Source of the DNA: MGBC131033 sp910585655
Lineage (GTDB): Bacteria > Bacillota > Clostridia > Lachnospirales > Lachnospiraceae
Assembly (NCBI GenBank): GCA_949502025.1
Contig: CATBCG010000028.1
Coordinates: forward strand, 1-22,682
DNA length: 22,682 nt
Reading direction: 5' to 3'
Below the pieces are notes generated by a model. It was not told the DNA's origin and ran no database searches. It saw only the letters and a program-made list of their open reading frames with translations. Shown in pieces: positions 7,881 through 16,319 of the stretch (positions are counted from its first letter, which is position 1; the number at the start of each line of letters is the position of its first letter). The position numbers were made by a program, and so were the translations under genes.

Positions 7881-9053
7881 ATGGATCAAAGTATGGTAAA
7901 TCAGGGGAGTATCGATCGGGAACGAAAGTCTGAAATAGAAGCTTATGTGTCTGCCCATACCGAGGAGCAGAAAGATCTGCTGCGGACGTTGGGGAAGATT
8001 CCGGCGCCGTCTCATCAGGAGGATCAGCGTGCAGAGTTTGTCCGGGACTGGCTGCTGCGGCAGGGCGCTAAGGAGGTCGAAATAGACCGGGCGAAAAATG
8101 TGATCTGCAAAATCGGCTGTGAAGAGCAACGGGATTTGGTCGTGTTTACGGCTCATACGGATATTGTATTTCCGGATTTGGAACCATTGCCGATGGAGGA
8201 GCGGGACGGCAGGCTCTACGCGCCGGGGATTGGAGACGACACGGCAAATCTGGTGAATCTTTTGATGAGCGCAAAATATCTGTTGGAGCATAAGATAAAG
8301 CTGCGCTATGGTCTGCTCATCGTAGCAAATGCCTGCGAGGAGGGACTTGGCAATTTGGACGGGACAAAAGAGCTGTTTGCCGTTTACGGAGAACGGATCA
8401 AGGCGTTTTATTCCTTTGACGGCTATTTGGCTGGCTGCTGCAACGTAGGAGTCGGTTCTTACCGCTATCAGATTACATGCCGGACGGTGGGCGGGCATTC
8501 CTACGGAGATTATGGGCGGGCAAGCGCGATTGAAATTCTATGCCGTCTGGTAGCAGAGTTGTATGAGATTACGCCGCCGGACGAGGCAAAGACGACTTAC
8601 AACGTTGGCAGAATAGAGGGTGGAACGACGGTCAACAGCATTGCCCAGCAGGCGTCGATGTTGTATGAATTCCGTTCTTCTTCTCAGGCTTGTTTAGAGG
8701 ATATGGAGCAGAAGTTCCGAAAGGTGTTGGAGCGCCATCAGAATCGCGGCGGAGAGCTGACGGTGGATCTGTTAGGGGTGCGTCCGGGAAACGGAGAGTT
8801 GGATGAAGCTGCTCTGGAAGAATTTACCAGACAAACGATCGCCGTTATCCAGGAATTTTATAAGGGAGAGGTAGCCGTGGACGCAGGATCTACAGACAGT
8901 AATATTCCGCTCTCAAAGGGGATTTTGGCAAATACGACAGGAACAGTAGCAGGCGGTTTGGCGCATACCAGAGAGGAATGGATAGAGCTTGACAGTCTGG
9001 AGGTTGGCTGGAAGGTGGCGTTGGGGCTGATTTTACAGTATGAACTATTTTGA
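7881..9053 (+). CDS. M20-family metallopeptidase/deacylase
   Basis: A two-zinc hydrolase of the M20 clan (peptidase T, DapE, ArgE and relatives); the exact substrate, a peptide or N-acyl amino acid, cannot be told. Metal-site residues are visible in family order: H92-x-D94 (FTAHTDIVF), D119 (GIGDDTANL), E153-E154 (NACEEGLG), D in SFDG, and H362 (LAHTREEW). The lid/dimerisation domain lies about 190-300 (TVGGHSYGDYGRAS). The full length is 390 residues. Two starts compete: ATG 7881 with AGGAG 7 nt upstream (7869-7873), and ATG 7893 with AAAGGAG 12 nt upstream. I keep 7881. It follows dnaB by 38 nt and may share its transcript. Its 3' end overlaps the convergent gene by 9 bp, with no terminator visible between. 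Confidence 0.85.
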   Translation: MDQSMVNQGSIDRERKSEIEAYVSAHTEEQKDLLRTLGKIPAPSHQEDQRAEFVRDWLLRQGAKEVEIDRAKNVICKIGCEEQRDLVVFTAHTDIVFPDLEPLPMEERDGRLYAPGIGDDTANLVNLLMSAKYLLEHKIKLRYGLLIVANACEEGLGNLDGTKELFAVYGERIKAFYSFDGYLAGCCNVGVGSYRYQITCRTVGGHSYGDYGRASAIEILCRLVAELYEITPPDEAKTTYNVGRIEGGTTVNSIAQQASMLYEFRSSSQACLEDMEQKFRKVLERHQNRGGELTVDLLGVRPGNGELDEAALEEFTRQTIAVIQEFYKGEVAVDAGSTDSNIPLSKGILANTTGTVAGGLAHTREEWIELDSLEVGWKVALGLILQYELF

Positions 9054-11096
9054 GTGATCAGCGGCTTTTTGCAGCTTTTGCTCGATTTTATGATAGACAA
9101 AGCTGATTCCGAAACAGATTGCTCCGCAGATCAAAAATCCAAGCGCGCTGTATGCCGTACTTTTCCCACCTACGTCAAACAAAATCAATTTGAATACGCT
9201 GAGCATTGAGAGCAGCAGCCCATAGATCCGAAATGATTTGTGTTCGTAGAAAAATCCAGCCAGAATACTAAAGAAGGAAAAGAGCAGCATACAAACGCTG
9301 TATACGATTGCCAGATTCCAGGATACGTCCAGGACAACAAGCATAAAAATCGTATATTTCAGCGCGATATAATATCCGAACCGTTCGGATTTTTGCAGCA
9401 GTTTCTTTGAATTTATTACAAATAATCCCAGTGCTGCGAGGATGACAAAAAAGGTTCTATATTCTTTATACAGAACGGAAATGCCAAATATCATAAGGAT
9501 ACCTGTTAGGAGAAAAGAAGTGATTTCAAATGGTTTACTCTCCTCTTTTAGCAGATTTCCTTTTATAATCAAAAGATGGGAGAAAGCAAGGGCAAGAAAA
9601 GAGAGTGTTATGGATTCGGAATAAGCGAAACCGTACTTATCAAATAAGCCGAAAAGGCTATGATACAAAATAAGCATCATCCAGCCATATCCGATGCTGC
9701 TGAATCTGTGATCGCTCTCTTTTCTGGCAAGAAATAAAAACAGGATAAAGGGGATTAGGGTCATAAACAAGAAGGACAATATGGTAGTATCGTTGTTTGT
9801 AAACGTGCTTACCATCCCCACTAAGCCGCTATATAGAAAAACTTTTTTATGCCGGAAGTAGCCGTACAGGAATGGAGGAATAACACAAAGGAGAGAGCAG
9901 CCGATTGGACTTTCCATTAGGTTCCATCCACCGGCTAAATATAATAGAACGGCGCATAGGTCTCCTACGGTCTCCTGCTTTGTCTGTTTTCTGGAAAACA
10001 GATAGATAAGAAAGAGAGAAACCAGCACGAAAAACAGACTGGACTGCATTTGATAGGCTTTGGAAACCGTTACGGCAAGCAGAATCATTTGTATTCCGGA
10101 AAGAAGGTAAAATAAAACTCCATGCGTCACCTTTTCGTTCCATACGATCAGAAGTTCCAAAAGAACAAGGAAGAAAAAGGAAAGACACATGAAAGAAATT
10201 TCTATAAAAAGCAATTCTTTATTCCATAACTGGAGCGGAAGTGAAAATGCGGTTAAGGCAATCGTATGCTTGATATGGGAAAAGGCATTTTTCTCGTAGC
10301 TCTCTCTCGGCTTTGCGTAATGAAAAGCCAAAGAAGAACTTCCATATATAAAAACTAAAATAATATAAAAATACCACTCGGTCAAGAACAAGATTTCTGT
10401 GATTCCTAATATACTAGTAATCAGTATGCCGAGTTCTCCGATGATCCGAAATAAATAATGATATTTATGGCAAAGGTAAGCCGTCAGCGCCATCCAAACG
10501 GAAATAAAGCATAAAAATGCCATATTGTCAATTAGCCCGAAAAAGATCCGGGTAACAAATAAAGAGACGGCGATAGCAGTAACCCCGCAGGCACACAGCG
10601 ACAGATAAAACTTATTTGTTTCATTTTTCCTTAAAAGGAACATTCCGCTTCCTGCCAGAGCAAAGCTCGCCAAAAACATCAGAAGCGTCATGATACCTTT
10701 AGACAAATGAGGAATCAGCAGACTTCCAAAAATAATGATACTGATAAATACTAAAATAGAGGCAGTAATTCCCATAATCCCCGTGCCGAACGTCTTTTCC
10801 AGATCGAATGACTTTTCCTGCCTTGGCGCAGGTTTTTTGGGAGCCGACGTTTCTTTGAGAGCCGATGGTTCTTTGAAAGGAACCGGTTGTATATCAGGGG
10901 CTGGCGAGCTGGCAGGCGTCTCTTTCATTCTCTTTATTTCTTCCTGCATATCCTGCAACTCAAGTTCGAGTTTGGCTAGCCTTTCTTTCTCCATTCCCTC
11001 CATTGTATAGGGTAATTGCTGCTTTAAAGTAAGGAGTTTGCCTTTTAGTATCCAAATATCATGTTCTAACTGGTCGATAGGGTTTAACTGGCTCAA
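9045..11096 (-). CDS. DUF2339-type polytopic membrane protein
   Basis: A 683-residue protein of unknown function. The N-terminal about 60 residues are a charged coiled coil (LEHDIWILKGKLLTLKQ, then ELELQDMQEEIKRM). A proline- and lysine-rich linker (about 62-95) follows, then FDLEKTFGTGIMGITASI, which opens the membrane part, and many hydrophobic helices to near the C-terminus. This order is that of DUF2339 proteins, probably envelope-associated. The start is a TTG at 11096, only 2 nt after the stop of the upstream ECF gene and without a clear ribosome binding site, so translational coupling is likely; a later ATG in the coiled coil is the alternative. The stop overlaps the convergent M20 gene by 9 bp. 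It is probably cotranscribed with the ECF S component. Confidence 0.8.
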   Translation of the reverse strand: MSQLNPIDQLEHDIWILKGKLLTLKQQLPYTMEGMEKERLAKLELELQDMQEEIKRMKETPASSPAPDIQPVPFKEPSALKETSAPKKPAPRQEKSFDLEKTFGTGIMGITASILVFISIIIFGSLLIPHLSKGIMTLLMFLASFALAGSGMFLLRKNETNKFYLSLCACGVTAIAVSLFVTRIFFGLIDNMAFLCFISVWMALTAYLCHKYHYLFRIIGELGILITSILGITEILFLTEWYFYIILVFIYGSSSLAFHYAKPRESYEKNAFSHIKHTIALTAFSLPLQLWNKELLFIEISFMCLSFFFLVLLELLIVWNEKVTHGVLFYLLSGIQMILLAVTVSKAYQMQSSLFFVLVSLFLIYLFSRKQTKQETVGDLCAVLLYLAGGWNLMESPIGCSLLCVIPPFLYGYFRHKKVFLYSGLVGMVSTFTNNDTTILSFLFMTLIPFILFLFLARKESDHRFSSIGYGWMMLILYHSLFGLFDKYGFAYSESITLSFLALAFSHLLIIKGNLLKEESKPFEITSFLLTGILMIFGISVLYKEYRTFFVILAALGLFVINSKKLLQKSERFGYYIALKYTIFMLVVLDVSWNLAIVYSVCMLLFSFFSILAGFFYEHKSFRIYGLLLSMLSVFKLILFDVGGKSTAYSALGFLICGAICFGISFVYHKIEQKLQKAADHSK

Positions 11097-11098
11097 GT

Positions 11099-11917
11099 TT
11101 ACACGTTCTTTCTTTTTGAAATTTTTACAAACAATCCTGCCTTAATCAAAATCGGGCGCAGCGCCAGATATAAAAGCGATACGAACAGCACAGAGGTAAT
11201 CGCGTTGACTAAAGTAGTGACGGCACTGATTTTAGCCAATGTAGCTGCCATATCCTGCGGAATCCCAAACAAATATTTTTTATAGAAAAAGCCTACCAAG
11301 GGATCGGCTATGACATTAAAAGCCATACCGCAGACTGCCGAAACAATAGTAGCCAATGTCAGCTTCTGCTTGCTGGTTTCTTCGGTGATATGGAACAGAT
11401 GATGCGCTACAAATCCAGCAATCAATCCGATACAAAGCTTTAAGAAAAAGGTCTTTGGTGCGCTGGTAGCATAGCCGGAAGTCAAATCGGCAATCGTCAG
11501 ACCAACCGCGCCTGCCATTCCGCCCCAGGAGCCACCAAGAAGCAAAGCAGCCAATACAACGAACGTATTGCCGAAATGAAAGGCGGTCTTCTCCGTTCCA
11601 ACCGGGATATCAAAGCGGAATACCTGGAAGCCGATATAGGAAAGAGCGGCAAATAAAGCAGCCTGAGCGATTCGCGTCACCTGTTCGGAGGTGGAACGGC
11701 TGGCAGCTTCCTTTTGCTGTGTCAAAGCATTGACCAGGACGACAATCCCGCACATCAGCGCAAACAGCCCCAGTAAAATCGGCAGGAACATCGGATCAGA
11801 AGCATTGATGCTCTCCTGGTTGGTATGATAGCCGGAAAATCCTACAATAGAGCCAATCAGCCCTGCGAGAGACAGGACGATACCAAGAATCAAAAGTGAT
11901 TTGTTTTTTGTTTTCAT
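11099..11917 (-). CDS. ECF transporter S component, probably vitamin B6
   Basis: A substrate-binding membrane subunit of an energy-coupling-factor vitamin transporter, 272 residues. The core (about 80-260) has the features of the PF07155-type S components: AQAALFAALSYIGFQVF, which resembles the EcfT-contacting first helix; FHFGNTFVVLAALLLGG; and GAVGLTIADLTSGY. Two additional membrane helices (about 7-27 and 46-65) and a short linker precede the core, more than a minimal S component needs. The divergent neighbour is a pyridoxal/pyridoxamine kinase, so the substrate may be pyridoxine or a relative, as predicted for PdxU-like S components; this is inference. No EcfA or EcfT is in the window, so a shared energising module elsewhere is expected. 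The minus strand upstream of the start has GGGGAAA, a weak ribosome binding site. Confidence 0.75.
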   Translation of the reverse strand: MKTKNKSLLILGIVLSLAGLIGSIVGFSGYHTNQESINASDPMFLPILLGLFALMCGIVVLVNALTQQKEAASRSTSEQVTRIAQAALFAALSYIGFQVFRFDIPVGTEKTAFHFGNTFVVLAALLLGGSWGGMAGAVGLTIADLTSGYATSAPKTFFLKLCIGLIAGFVAHHLFHITEETSKQKLTLATIVSAVCGMAFNVIADPLVGFFYKKYLFGIPQDMAATLAKISAVTTLVNAITSVLFVSLLYLALRPILIKAGLFVKISKRKNV

Positions 11918-11952
11918 AAAAAAGTTTCCCCTTTCTAGCCTTCTGCTGTCCT

Positions 11953-11981
11953 ATCTTACAGGAAAATTGGTATTCTGAAAA
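11953..11981 (-). promoter_or_regulatory. Possible promoter of the ECF/DUF2339 pair
   Basis: On the minus strand TTTTCA (11976-11981), 17 bp, then TAAGAT (11953-11958). Each box matches consensus at four of six positions. It lies 35 nt before the gene start and is the best candidate in the 191-bp divergent region. Confidence 0.35.
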
Positions 11982-12029
11982 TATCCAGATAATAAAAAAA
12001 TAATGGTGCCAGATGAACGTGGTTTTTGC

Positions 12030-12058
12030 TTTACAGAGGAGAACAGGCGTGTTATGAT
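12030..12058 (+). promoter_or_regulatory. Promoter of the pyridoxal kinase gene
   Basis: TTTACA (12030-12035), 17 bp, TATGAT (12053-12058), preceded by TGT, an extended -10. It lies 50 nt before the kinase start. Confidence 0.7.
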
Positions 12059-12108
12059 ACGTTATATTTCTTAACAGATGGAGAATACAAGAAAGAAGGA
12101 GTGTCAGA

Positions 12109-12984
12109 ATGCCCAGAGGAAAACAGAAAAAATTAGCCGTGATTAACGATATGACTTGTTTTGGCAGATGTGCGCTTACGGTGTCGATTCCGATCATTTC
12201 TGCGATGAAAGTACAGTGCTGCCCGCTGCCGACAGCGCTTTTTTCTAATCATACGGCTTATCCAAGCTTTTTTAAAGAGGATTGTACCAGGCAGATGTCA
12301 GCGATGATGGAAGAATGGAAAAAACTAGACTTAAACTTTGAGGGAATTTTGGCAGGATATTTGGGTTCAGTAGAGCAAATCGAGCTGGTACGGCGTTTTA
12401 TTCAGGAATTTTCTACGGCGGAAACGGTTGTGATCATCGATCCGGTTATGGGGGATAACGGAAAGCGTTATTCTTCTTATACAGAGGAAATGAGCCGGGC
12501 GATGCAAAAGCTGATAGGGGAGGCGGATATCATTACGCCGAACCTGACGGAATGCTGCTTGCTGACGGACGCTCCTTATCTGGAAGAGCTTGCTGCCGGA
12601 AAAAGGCTGGAACGATCGGTGATTTTGAACATGGGAGAGCGTTTGCTGGCGCAGATGAAGGAGGATGGATTCAGAACCAGATCCGGCAGAAAAAAGCAAG
12701 TAGTGATATCCGGGATTCCGGGAGCAGAAACATTGACGAATTTGTGTTTGAGCGAGGGAGAGGAGCCGCGCTGGCTGCAAAGTAAAAAAGTCGGTACGGA
12801 ACGCTGCGGCACAGGGGATGTATTTGCTGCGATACTGGCGGCAGACAGCGTATTGGGAATCCCGTTAGAAGAGTCGATACGAAAAGCTGCCCGCTTTATT
12901 GGAAGGTGTATGAAACGGTCGGAGGAGCTGGAAATTCCGCTGACCGACGGAATCTGCCTGGAGGAATTTTTGTCGGAATTATAG
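12109..12984 (+). CDS. pdxY: Pyridoxal/pyridoxamine kinase
   Basis: A ribokinase-fold kinase that phosphorylates B6 vitamers with ATP to yield PLP or its precursors. The 291-residue protein opens with KLAVINDMTCFGRCALTVSIPI, the substrate-side motif of this kinase group, and has LPTALFSNHTAYP and the strand VVIIDPVMGDNGKRY. The C-terminal anion-hole/catalytic motif is GTERCGTGDVFAA, with the catalytic aspartate in GTGD. The length is typical. The start follows AGAAGGAGTGTCAG. It has its own promoter at 12030 and is divergent from the ECF S component, which makes a B6 uptake-and-trapping pair plausible. The symbol follows the PdxY/PdxK naming; the precise vitamer preference cannot be read from sequence. 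Confidence 0.88.
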   Translation: MPRGKQKKLAVINDMTCFGRCALTVSIPIISAMKVQCCPLPTALFSNHTAYPSFFKEDCTRQMSAMMEEWKKLDLNFEGILAGYLGSVEQIELVRRFIQEFSTAETVVIIDPVMGDNGKRYSSYTEEMSRAMQKLIGEADIITPNLTECCLLTDAPYLEELAAGKRLERSVILNMGERLLAQMKEDGFRTRSGRKKQVVISGIPGAETLTNLCLSEGEEPRWLQSKKVGTERCGTGDVFAAILAADSVLGIPLEESIRKAARFIGRCMKRSEELEIPLTDGICLEEFLSEL

Positions 12985-13046
12985 GAAACAAATAGCTGAT
13001 AGGAAAAAATGTCGAGGGATTTTTTGGAAACCACGACAGAATTCCC

Positions 13047-13075
13047 CTTACATCGCCAGAACATTGTGCTATACT
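13047..13075 (+). promoter_or_regulatory. Promoter of the MerR-type gene
   Basis: CTTACA (13047-13052), 17 bp, TATACT (13070-13075) preceded by TGC, an extended -10. The leader to the chosen start is about 120 nt. Confidence 0.65.
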
Positions 13076-13204
13076 GTCAAACGGTATGGGAAACCGTGTC
13101 AGGCAGGACAAGCCATGCCGGAAACCAAGAACCTGGAAAATTTTAGGAAAAGAGCGGGCAAGCGTCTCCTAAGAGGATTCCAGAAGAATGTGAGGAGCGA
13201 TATT

Positions 13205-14035
13205 ATGGGCGAAAAATGCTACTTTATCTCGGAAGCCTCCAAGCTGGTAGGGGTAGAGGCACATGTACTGCGCTACTGGGAGGAACAGTTGGAGCTGCCA
13301 ATCAAGCGGAACGAAATGGGTCATCGGTACTACATAGAAGAAGATATCCGCCTGATGCAGAGTATTAAGCAGATCATGGAAAAAGGAATTCAGTTACGGG
13401 CGGTAAAAATGATATTGCCGGGGTTAATGGAACACCGGGAGGATATTTTAATGGAGCTGACAGGCGCGGTTCCGGAGCCGCTTAGCGTGCCGGAAAAGGA
13501 AGATGGTCAAGAGGTAGCGGCAAGCCAGGAGGAAGCCGTTGAATTTCCTTATGAAGAGCCGTCCCGGACAGAGGAATGGATGGGAGAAACGATTGGCGGG
13601 GACTATACCGGCGGCGGATCGGAGGCAGACTATCCGGACGGGGAGGAAGTGGACCATATGGCAGCGACGGAGGATCAGGAAAGCGGGGAGGATGATATGG
13701 AGGCAGTAAGGACAGAGGTGGTAGAGGAACTTTTAGAGGGAGGACGCGAGCTGGCTGCAGACAGACAAGCGGTTGTAGAGAGCAGTCGGGAAATGCGGAT
13801 GCTGCAGTTTCAAGAGATTATGAGCAACCTGATTGGACAAGCCCTGCAGCGCAATAACGCGGAACTGGCGGCGGCAACAAGCGATCATGTGGCGGAACGG
13901 GTGATCAAGGAGATGGATTACCAGATGCGGGTAAGAGATTCTCAGGAAGAAGAGCGTTATAAAAAGCTGGATGAAACGATCCGAAGCCTGCAAAAGTCCC
14001 GCGCGGGGAAGAGATTTCGGCGTGGAAAGCATTAA
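13205..14035 (+). CDS. MerR-type DNA-binding protein with C-terminal coiled coil
   Basis: A 276-residue protein. Residues about 5-75 form a MerR-like winged helix (FISEASKLVGVEAHVLRYWEEQ, then RNEMGHRYYIEEDI). The middle (about 85-175) is acidic, low-complexity and probably disordered. The C-terminal third is helical and charged, ending in a coiled coil and a basic tail (LDETIRSLQKSRAGKRFRRGKH). There is no MerR-type effector domain with metal cysteines. The layout resembles the chromosome-anchoring protein RacA or DUF3967-bearing MerR proteins more than a classical regulator; function is unknown. The frame is open from 13064, but 13205 is chosen because the winged helix starts there, after GTGAGGAGCG. 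A terminator follows at 14052. Confidence 0.8.
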   Translation: MGEKCYFISEASKLVGVEAHVLRYWEEQLELPIKRNEMGHRYYIEEDIRLMQSIKQIMEKGIQLRAVKMILPGLMEHREDILMELTGAVPEPLSVPEKEDGQEVAASQEEAVEFPYEEPSRTEEWMGETIGGDYTGGGSEADYPDGEEVDHMAATEDQESGEDDMEAVRTEVVEELLEGGRELAADRQAVVESSREMRMLQFQEIMSNLIGQALQRNNAELAAATSDHVAERVIKEMDYQMRVRDSQEEERYKKLDETIRSLQKSRAGKRFRRGKH

Positions 14036-14051
14036 ACTATCAGAATTAGAC

Positions 14052-14085
14052 AAAAAGGTTGCCTTCGGTTTGGCAATCTTTTTTT
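14052..14085 (+). terminator. Intrinsic terminator after the MerR-type gene
   Basis: AAAAAGGTTGCC (14052-14063) pairs with GGCAATCTTTTT (14072-14083), with one G-U pair and a short loop, followed by a T-run. It separates this gene from the lacI-type gene. Confidence 0.88.
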
Positions 14086-14096
14086 GTAACCAGCAC

Positions 14097-14125
14097 TTGA
14101 TTTTTTTTTCAAAATGCGGTATATT
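14097..14125 (+). promoter_or_regulatory. Promoter of the LacI-type gene and sugar cassette
   Basis: TTGATT (14097-14102), 17 bp, TATATT (14120-14125). The last base of the -10 box is the first base of the operator-like palindrome at 14125-14138. Confidence 0.7.
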
Positions 14126-14138
14126 GTAATCGTTTACA
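14125..14138 (+). promoter_or_regulatory. LacI-family operator overlapping the start region
   Basis: TGTAATCGTTTACA is a 14-bp near-perfect palindrome with a central CG; one base differs from the symmetric TGTAAACGTTTACA. This is the classic form of LacI/GalR-family operators. Placed over the transcription start region, it would block the promoter, so the adjacent repressor probably represses itself and the sugar genes downstream. Confidence 0.65.
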
Positions 14139-14179
14139 TCATATAGAAACCAGAGAACCATAAATGGAAAGGATGGGTT

Positions 14180-15199
14180 ATGTATACCATTAAGGATGTC
14201 GCGAAAAGAGCCGGAGTATCGGTGGCGACGGTTTCCAGAGTGTTAAATGGGACGGAGACGGTCAGAGAACAGACCAGACGCCAGGTAGAGGAGGCGATTG
14301 AAGCCTTGCAATACAGCCCGAACGGGTTGGGAAGGAACCTGCGTCGTCTGGAAACCAAAAAAATATTGGTGGTACTCAGTACCATATCCAACCAGTTCCA
14401 TTCTCGGATTGTCAGGGGAATCGAGGATCGGGCAGTAGAGCATGGCTATACTGTGCTGATTGGAACGACCAGAGATCGGTTAGAGACTCTTTTGCGCTAT
14501 TTTGAAATGATACAGACCCGTGAGGTGGACGGAACGATTTTTATGTCTACCCATTTTTGCAAGCCGGAGGAGACGGATTTTCTAAAGCAGGAATATCCTA
14601 TCGTCTGCGCCTGTGAGCCAATGCCGGACGGAAGAGTGCCGTATGTAGGAATCGACGATAAGCAGGCAGCGCGCGACGCGGCGGAATACCTGATTGCCTG
14701 CGGGCATAGGCGGATCGGGCTGATTTGCGGCGGCAAGCAGACAAAGGATACGTATGGTTCCTCGTATCTGCGGGAGAAGGGCTTTCGGGAGGTTATGGAG
14801 GAAAACGGGCTGCCGCTTCCGGAGACCGATATTTTCCGAGAGGGTCTGACGTACAATTCCGGAAAACGGGCGGCGCGGCAGATGATAGACCAGAAGAGCC
14901 TGCCGGAAGCAGTGTTTGCCTGTTCGGACGCGGCGGCGTTAGGGCTGATCCGGGAGCTGTATACAAATGGCTATGCAGTACCGCGCGATATTTCCGTAAT
15001 GGGCTTTGACAACACGGCGATGAGCGAGGTGTTCTGCCCGTCCGTTACTACGGTCTCCCAGCCGCAGTATGAGATTGGTCGCCAGGCGATGGATCTGTTG
15101 CTGGCGCGAATTGAGGGAAAGGAAGGCGAGCGGCGTCTGCTGCTGCCTCATGAAATCATCTGCCGGGAATCCACGCGCGGCAGGAAAACGAGAGGATAA
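14180..15199 (+). CDS. LacI-family transcriptional regulator
   Basis: A ligand-responsive repressor of 339 residues. Residues 1-50 form the LacI helix-turn-helix and hinge (TIKDVAKRAGVSVATVSRVLNG). From about 60 a periplasmic-binding-protein-like sugar-sensing domain follows (KILVVLSTISNQFHSRIVRGIE, VPYVGIDDKQAARDAAEYL, GHRRIGLICGG), ending with ISVMGFDNTAMSEVFCPSVTTV, the conserved C-terminal signature of the family. The start follows GGAAAGGA by 7 nt. It heads a cassette with a TIM-barrel isomerase and a Gfo/Idh/MocA dehydrogenase, so its effector is probably a sugar, sugar acid or cyclitol from that pathway; the identity is unknown. A candidate operator lies just upstream. Confidence 0.92.
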   Translation: MYTIKDVAKRAGVSVATVSRVLNGTETVREQTRRQVEEAIEALQYSPNGLGRNLRRLETKKILVVLSTISNQFHSRIVRGIEDRAVEHGYTVLIGTTRDRLETLLRYFEMIQTREVDGTIFMSTHFCKPEETDFLKQEYPIVCACEPMPDGRVPYVGIDDKQAARDAAEYLIACGHRRIGLICGGKQTKDTYGSSYLREKGFREVMEENGLPLPETDIFREGLTYNSGKRAARQMIDQKSLPEAVFACSDAAALGLIRELYTNGYAVPRDISVMGFDNTAMSEVFCPSVTTVSQPQYEIGRQAMDLLLARIEGKEGERRLLLPHEIICRESTRGRKTRG

Positions 15200-15280
15200 T
15201 GGTTCGACATCCTGTCGGGCTGTTGTAAATAAGGGACGCTTTTGTTCCGAATGATGAAGAAAGGGAAAGGAGATTTATCT

Positions 15281-16252
15281 ATGAAATTAGGTGTATTCAG
15301 TCCTGCGCTGCAGGATAAGACGTTGGAGGAGGCTTTGACCTGGCTGGAGAATAAAGGAGTACAGGCGATTGAGCTAGGCTGCGGTCAGTATCCGGGCAAG
15401 CATCACTGCAACCCGGAGGAATTGCTGGCAGACGACGCAAAGCTGCAGGAGTTTAAGGATACCTTTGCCAGACATAACATTATGATCAGCGCGCTTTCCG
15501 CTCATGGCAATCCGCTCCATCCGGACAAGGAATTTGCCAGAAAGTCCGATGAGGATATTACCAACGCTATTTTGCTGGCAGAAAAATTGGGCGTGGACGT
15601 AGTAAACGGCTTCTCCGGCTGTCCTGGTTCCGATCCGGACGCTAAGCTGCCGAACTGGGTAACATGCGCATGGCCGGAGGATTATTTACAGGTATTGGAA
15701 TATCAGTGGAACGAGTGCCTGATTCCGTACTGGAAGGAAAAAGTGGCGTTTATGAAAGAGCATAACGTACACAAATTCGGTTTTGAGATGCACCCGGGTT
15801 TCTGTGTCTACAATCCGGCTACTCTGTTAAAGCTGCGTGAGGCAGTAGGACCGGAATTAGGAGCAAACTATGATCCGAGCCACTTAATCTGGCAGGGCAT
15901 TGATCCGGTAGCATCGATCCGCGAGCTGGGTCGTCATCAGGCGATTTTCCATTTCCATGCTAAGGATACCAAGATTGACGATATCAATACGGCTGTCAAT
16001 GGTGTTCTGGATACCGGAAACTATGGCAAAGAGCTGGAGCGCTCCTGGATCTTCCGTGCAGTAGGCTATGGTCATGATCAGCTTTACTGGAAGGATATGA
16101 TGACCGCACTCCGTCTGGCAGGCTATGATTATGTCATCAGCATTGAGCATGAGGACAGCTTGATGAGCTTTGAAGAGGGTATCACCAAGAGTATCAAGTG
16201 CCTGAATGATGTTATGATGTTTGAAGACAGAGGCGTCATGTTCTGGGCATAA
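15281..16252 (+). CDS. Sugar phosphate isomerase/epimerase family TIM barrel
   Basis: A 323-residue protein of the AP-endonuclease-2-like TIM-barrel family (PF01261), which contains sugar isomerases, epimerases, IolE-type dehydratases and C-glycoside-cleaving subunits. Likely metal ligands are visible: E169 (FEMHPG), D198 and H201 (YDPSHL), H224/H226 (FHFHAKDT) and E289 (SIEHED). The substrate cannot be assigned. The frame opens at 15242, but the start at 15281 is chosen because it follows AAAGGAG and begins with the barrel strand MKLGVFSP. It lies 81 nt after the LacI-type gene and 105 nt before the dehydrogenase, so the two enzymes probably act in sequence. The Gfo/Idh/MocA plus TIM-barrel pairing is typical of 3-keto-sugar chemistry. 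Confidence 0.85.
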   Translation: MKLGVFSPALQDKTLEEALTWLENKGVQAIELGCGQYPGKHHCNPEELLADDAKLQEFKDTFARHNIMISALSAHGNPLHPDKEFARKSDEDITNAILLAEKLGVDVVNGFSGCPGSDPDAKLPNWVTCAWPEDYLQVLEYQWNECLIPYWKEKVAFMKEHNVHKFGFEMHPGFCVYNPATLLKLREAVGPELGANYDPSHLIWQGIDPVASIRELGRHQAIFHFHAKDTKIDDINTAVNGVLDTGNYGKELERSWIFRAVGYGHDQLYWKDMMTALRLAGYDYVISIEHEDSLMSFEEGITKSIKCLNDVMMFEDRGVMFWA

Positions 16253-16287
16253 TGCAGCCTGACAGGTGTTAGAGCGCAGAATGTAGC

Positions 16288-16319
16288 ATGTAAAGAGTAA
16301 CGTGTAAGCAATGTGTAAA
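16288..16319 (+). repeat. Three spaced TGTAA motifs between the sugar genes
   Basis: TGTAA occurs at 16289, 16303 and 16314, the last two as GTGTAA. The motif equals the operator half-site at 14125. There are no opposed TTACA arms, so binding by the repressor is uncertain; chance in an AT-rich spacer is possible. Confidence 0.25.

Noticed and set aside
9442..9624. Short plus-strand open frame inside the DUF2339 gene.
   Set aside because: Antisense shadow of a long membrane protein; no promoter or ribosome binding site.
11918..12108. A riboswitch in the ECF/kinase divergent region.
   Set aside because: No TPP, FMN or other conserved riboswitch core seen; the leaders are too short (about 40-50 nt after the -10 boxes).
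13064..13204. Extended N-terminus for the MerR-type protein.
   Set aside because: The ATG overlaps the -10 box region of the promoter, so it would lie upstream of the transcript.
15205..15217. CGACA/TGTCG inverted repeat after the LacI-type gene as an operator or terminator.
   Set aside because: Only 5 bp per arm, no T-run, and different from the operator upstream of the repressor.
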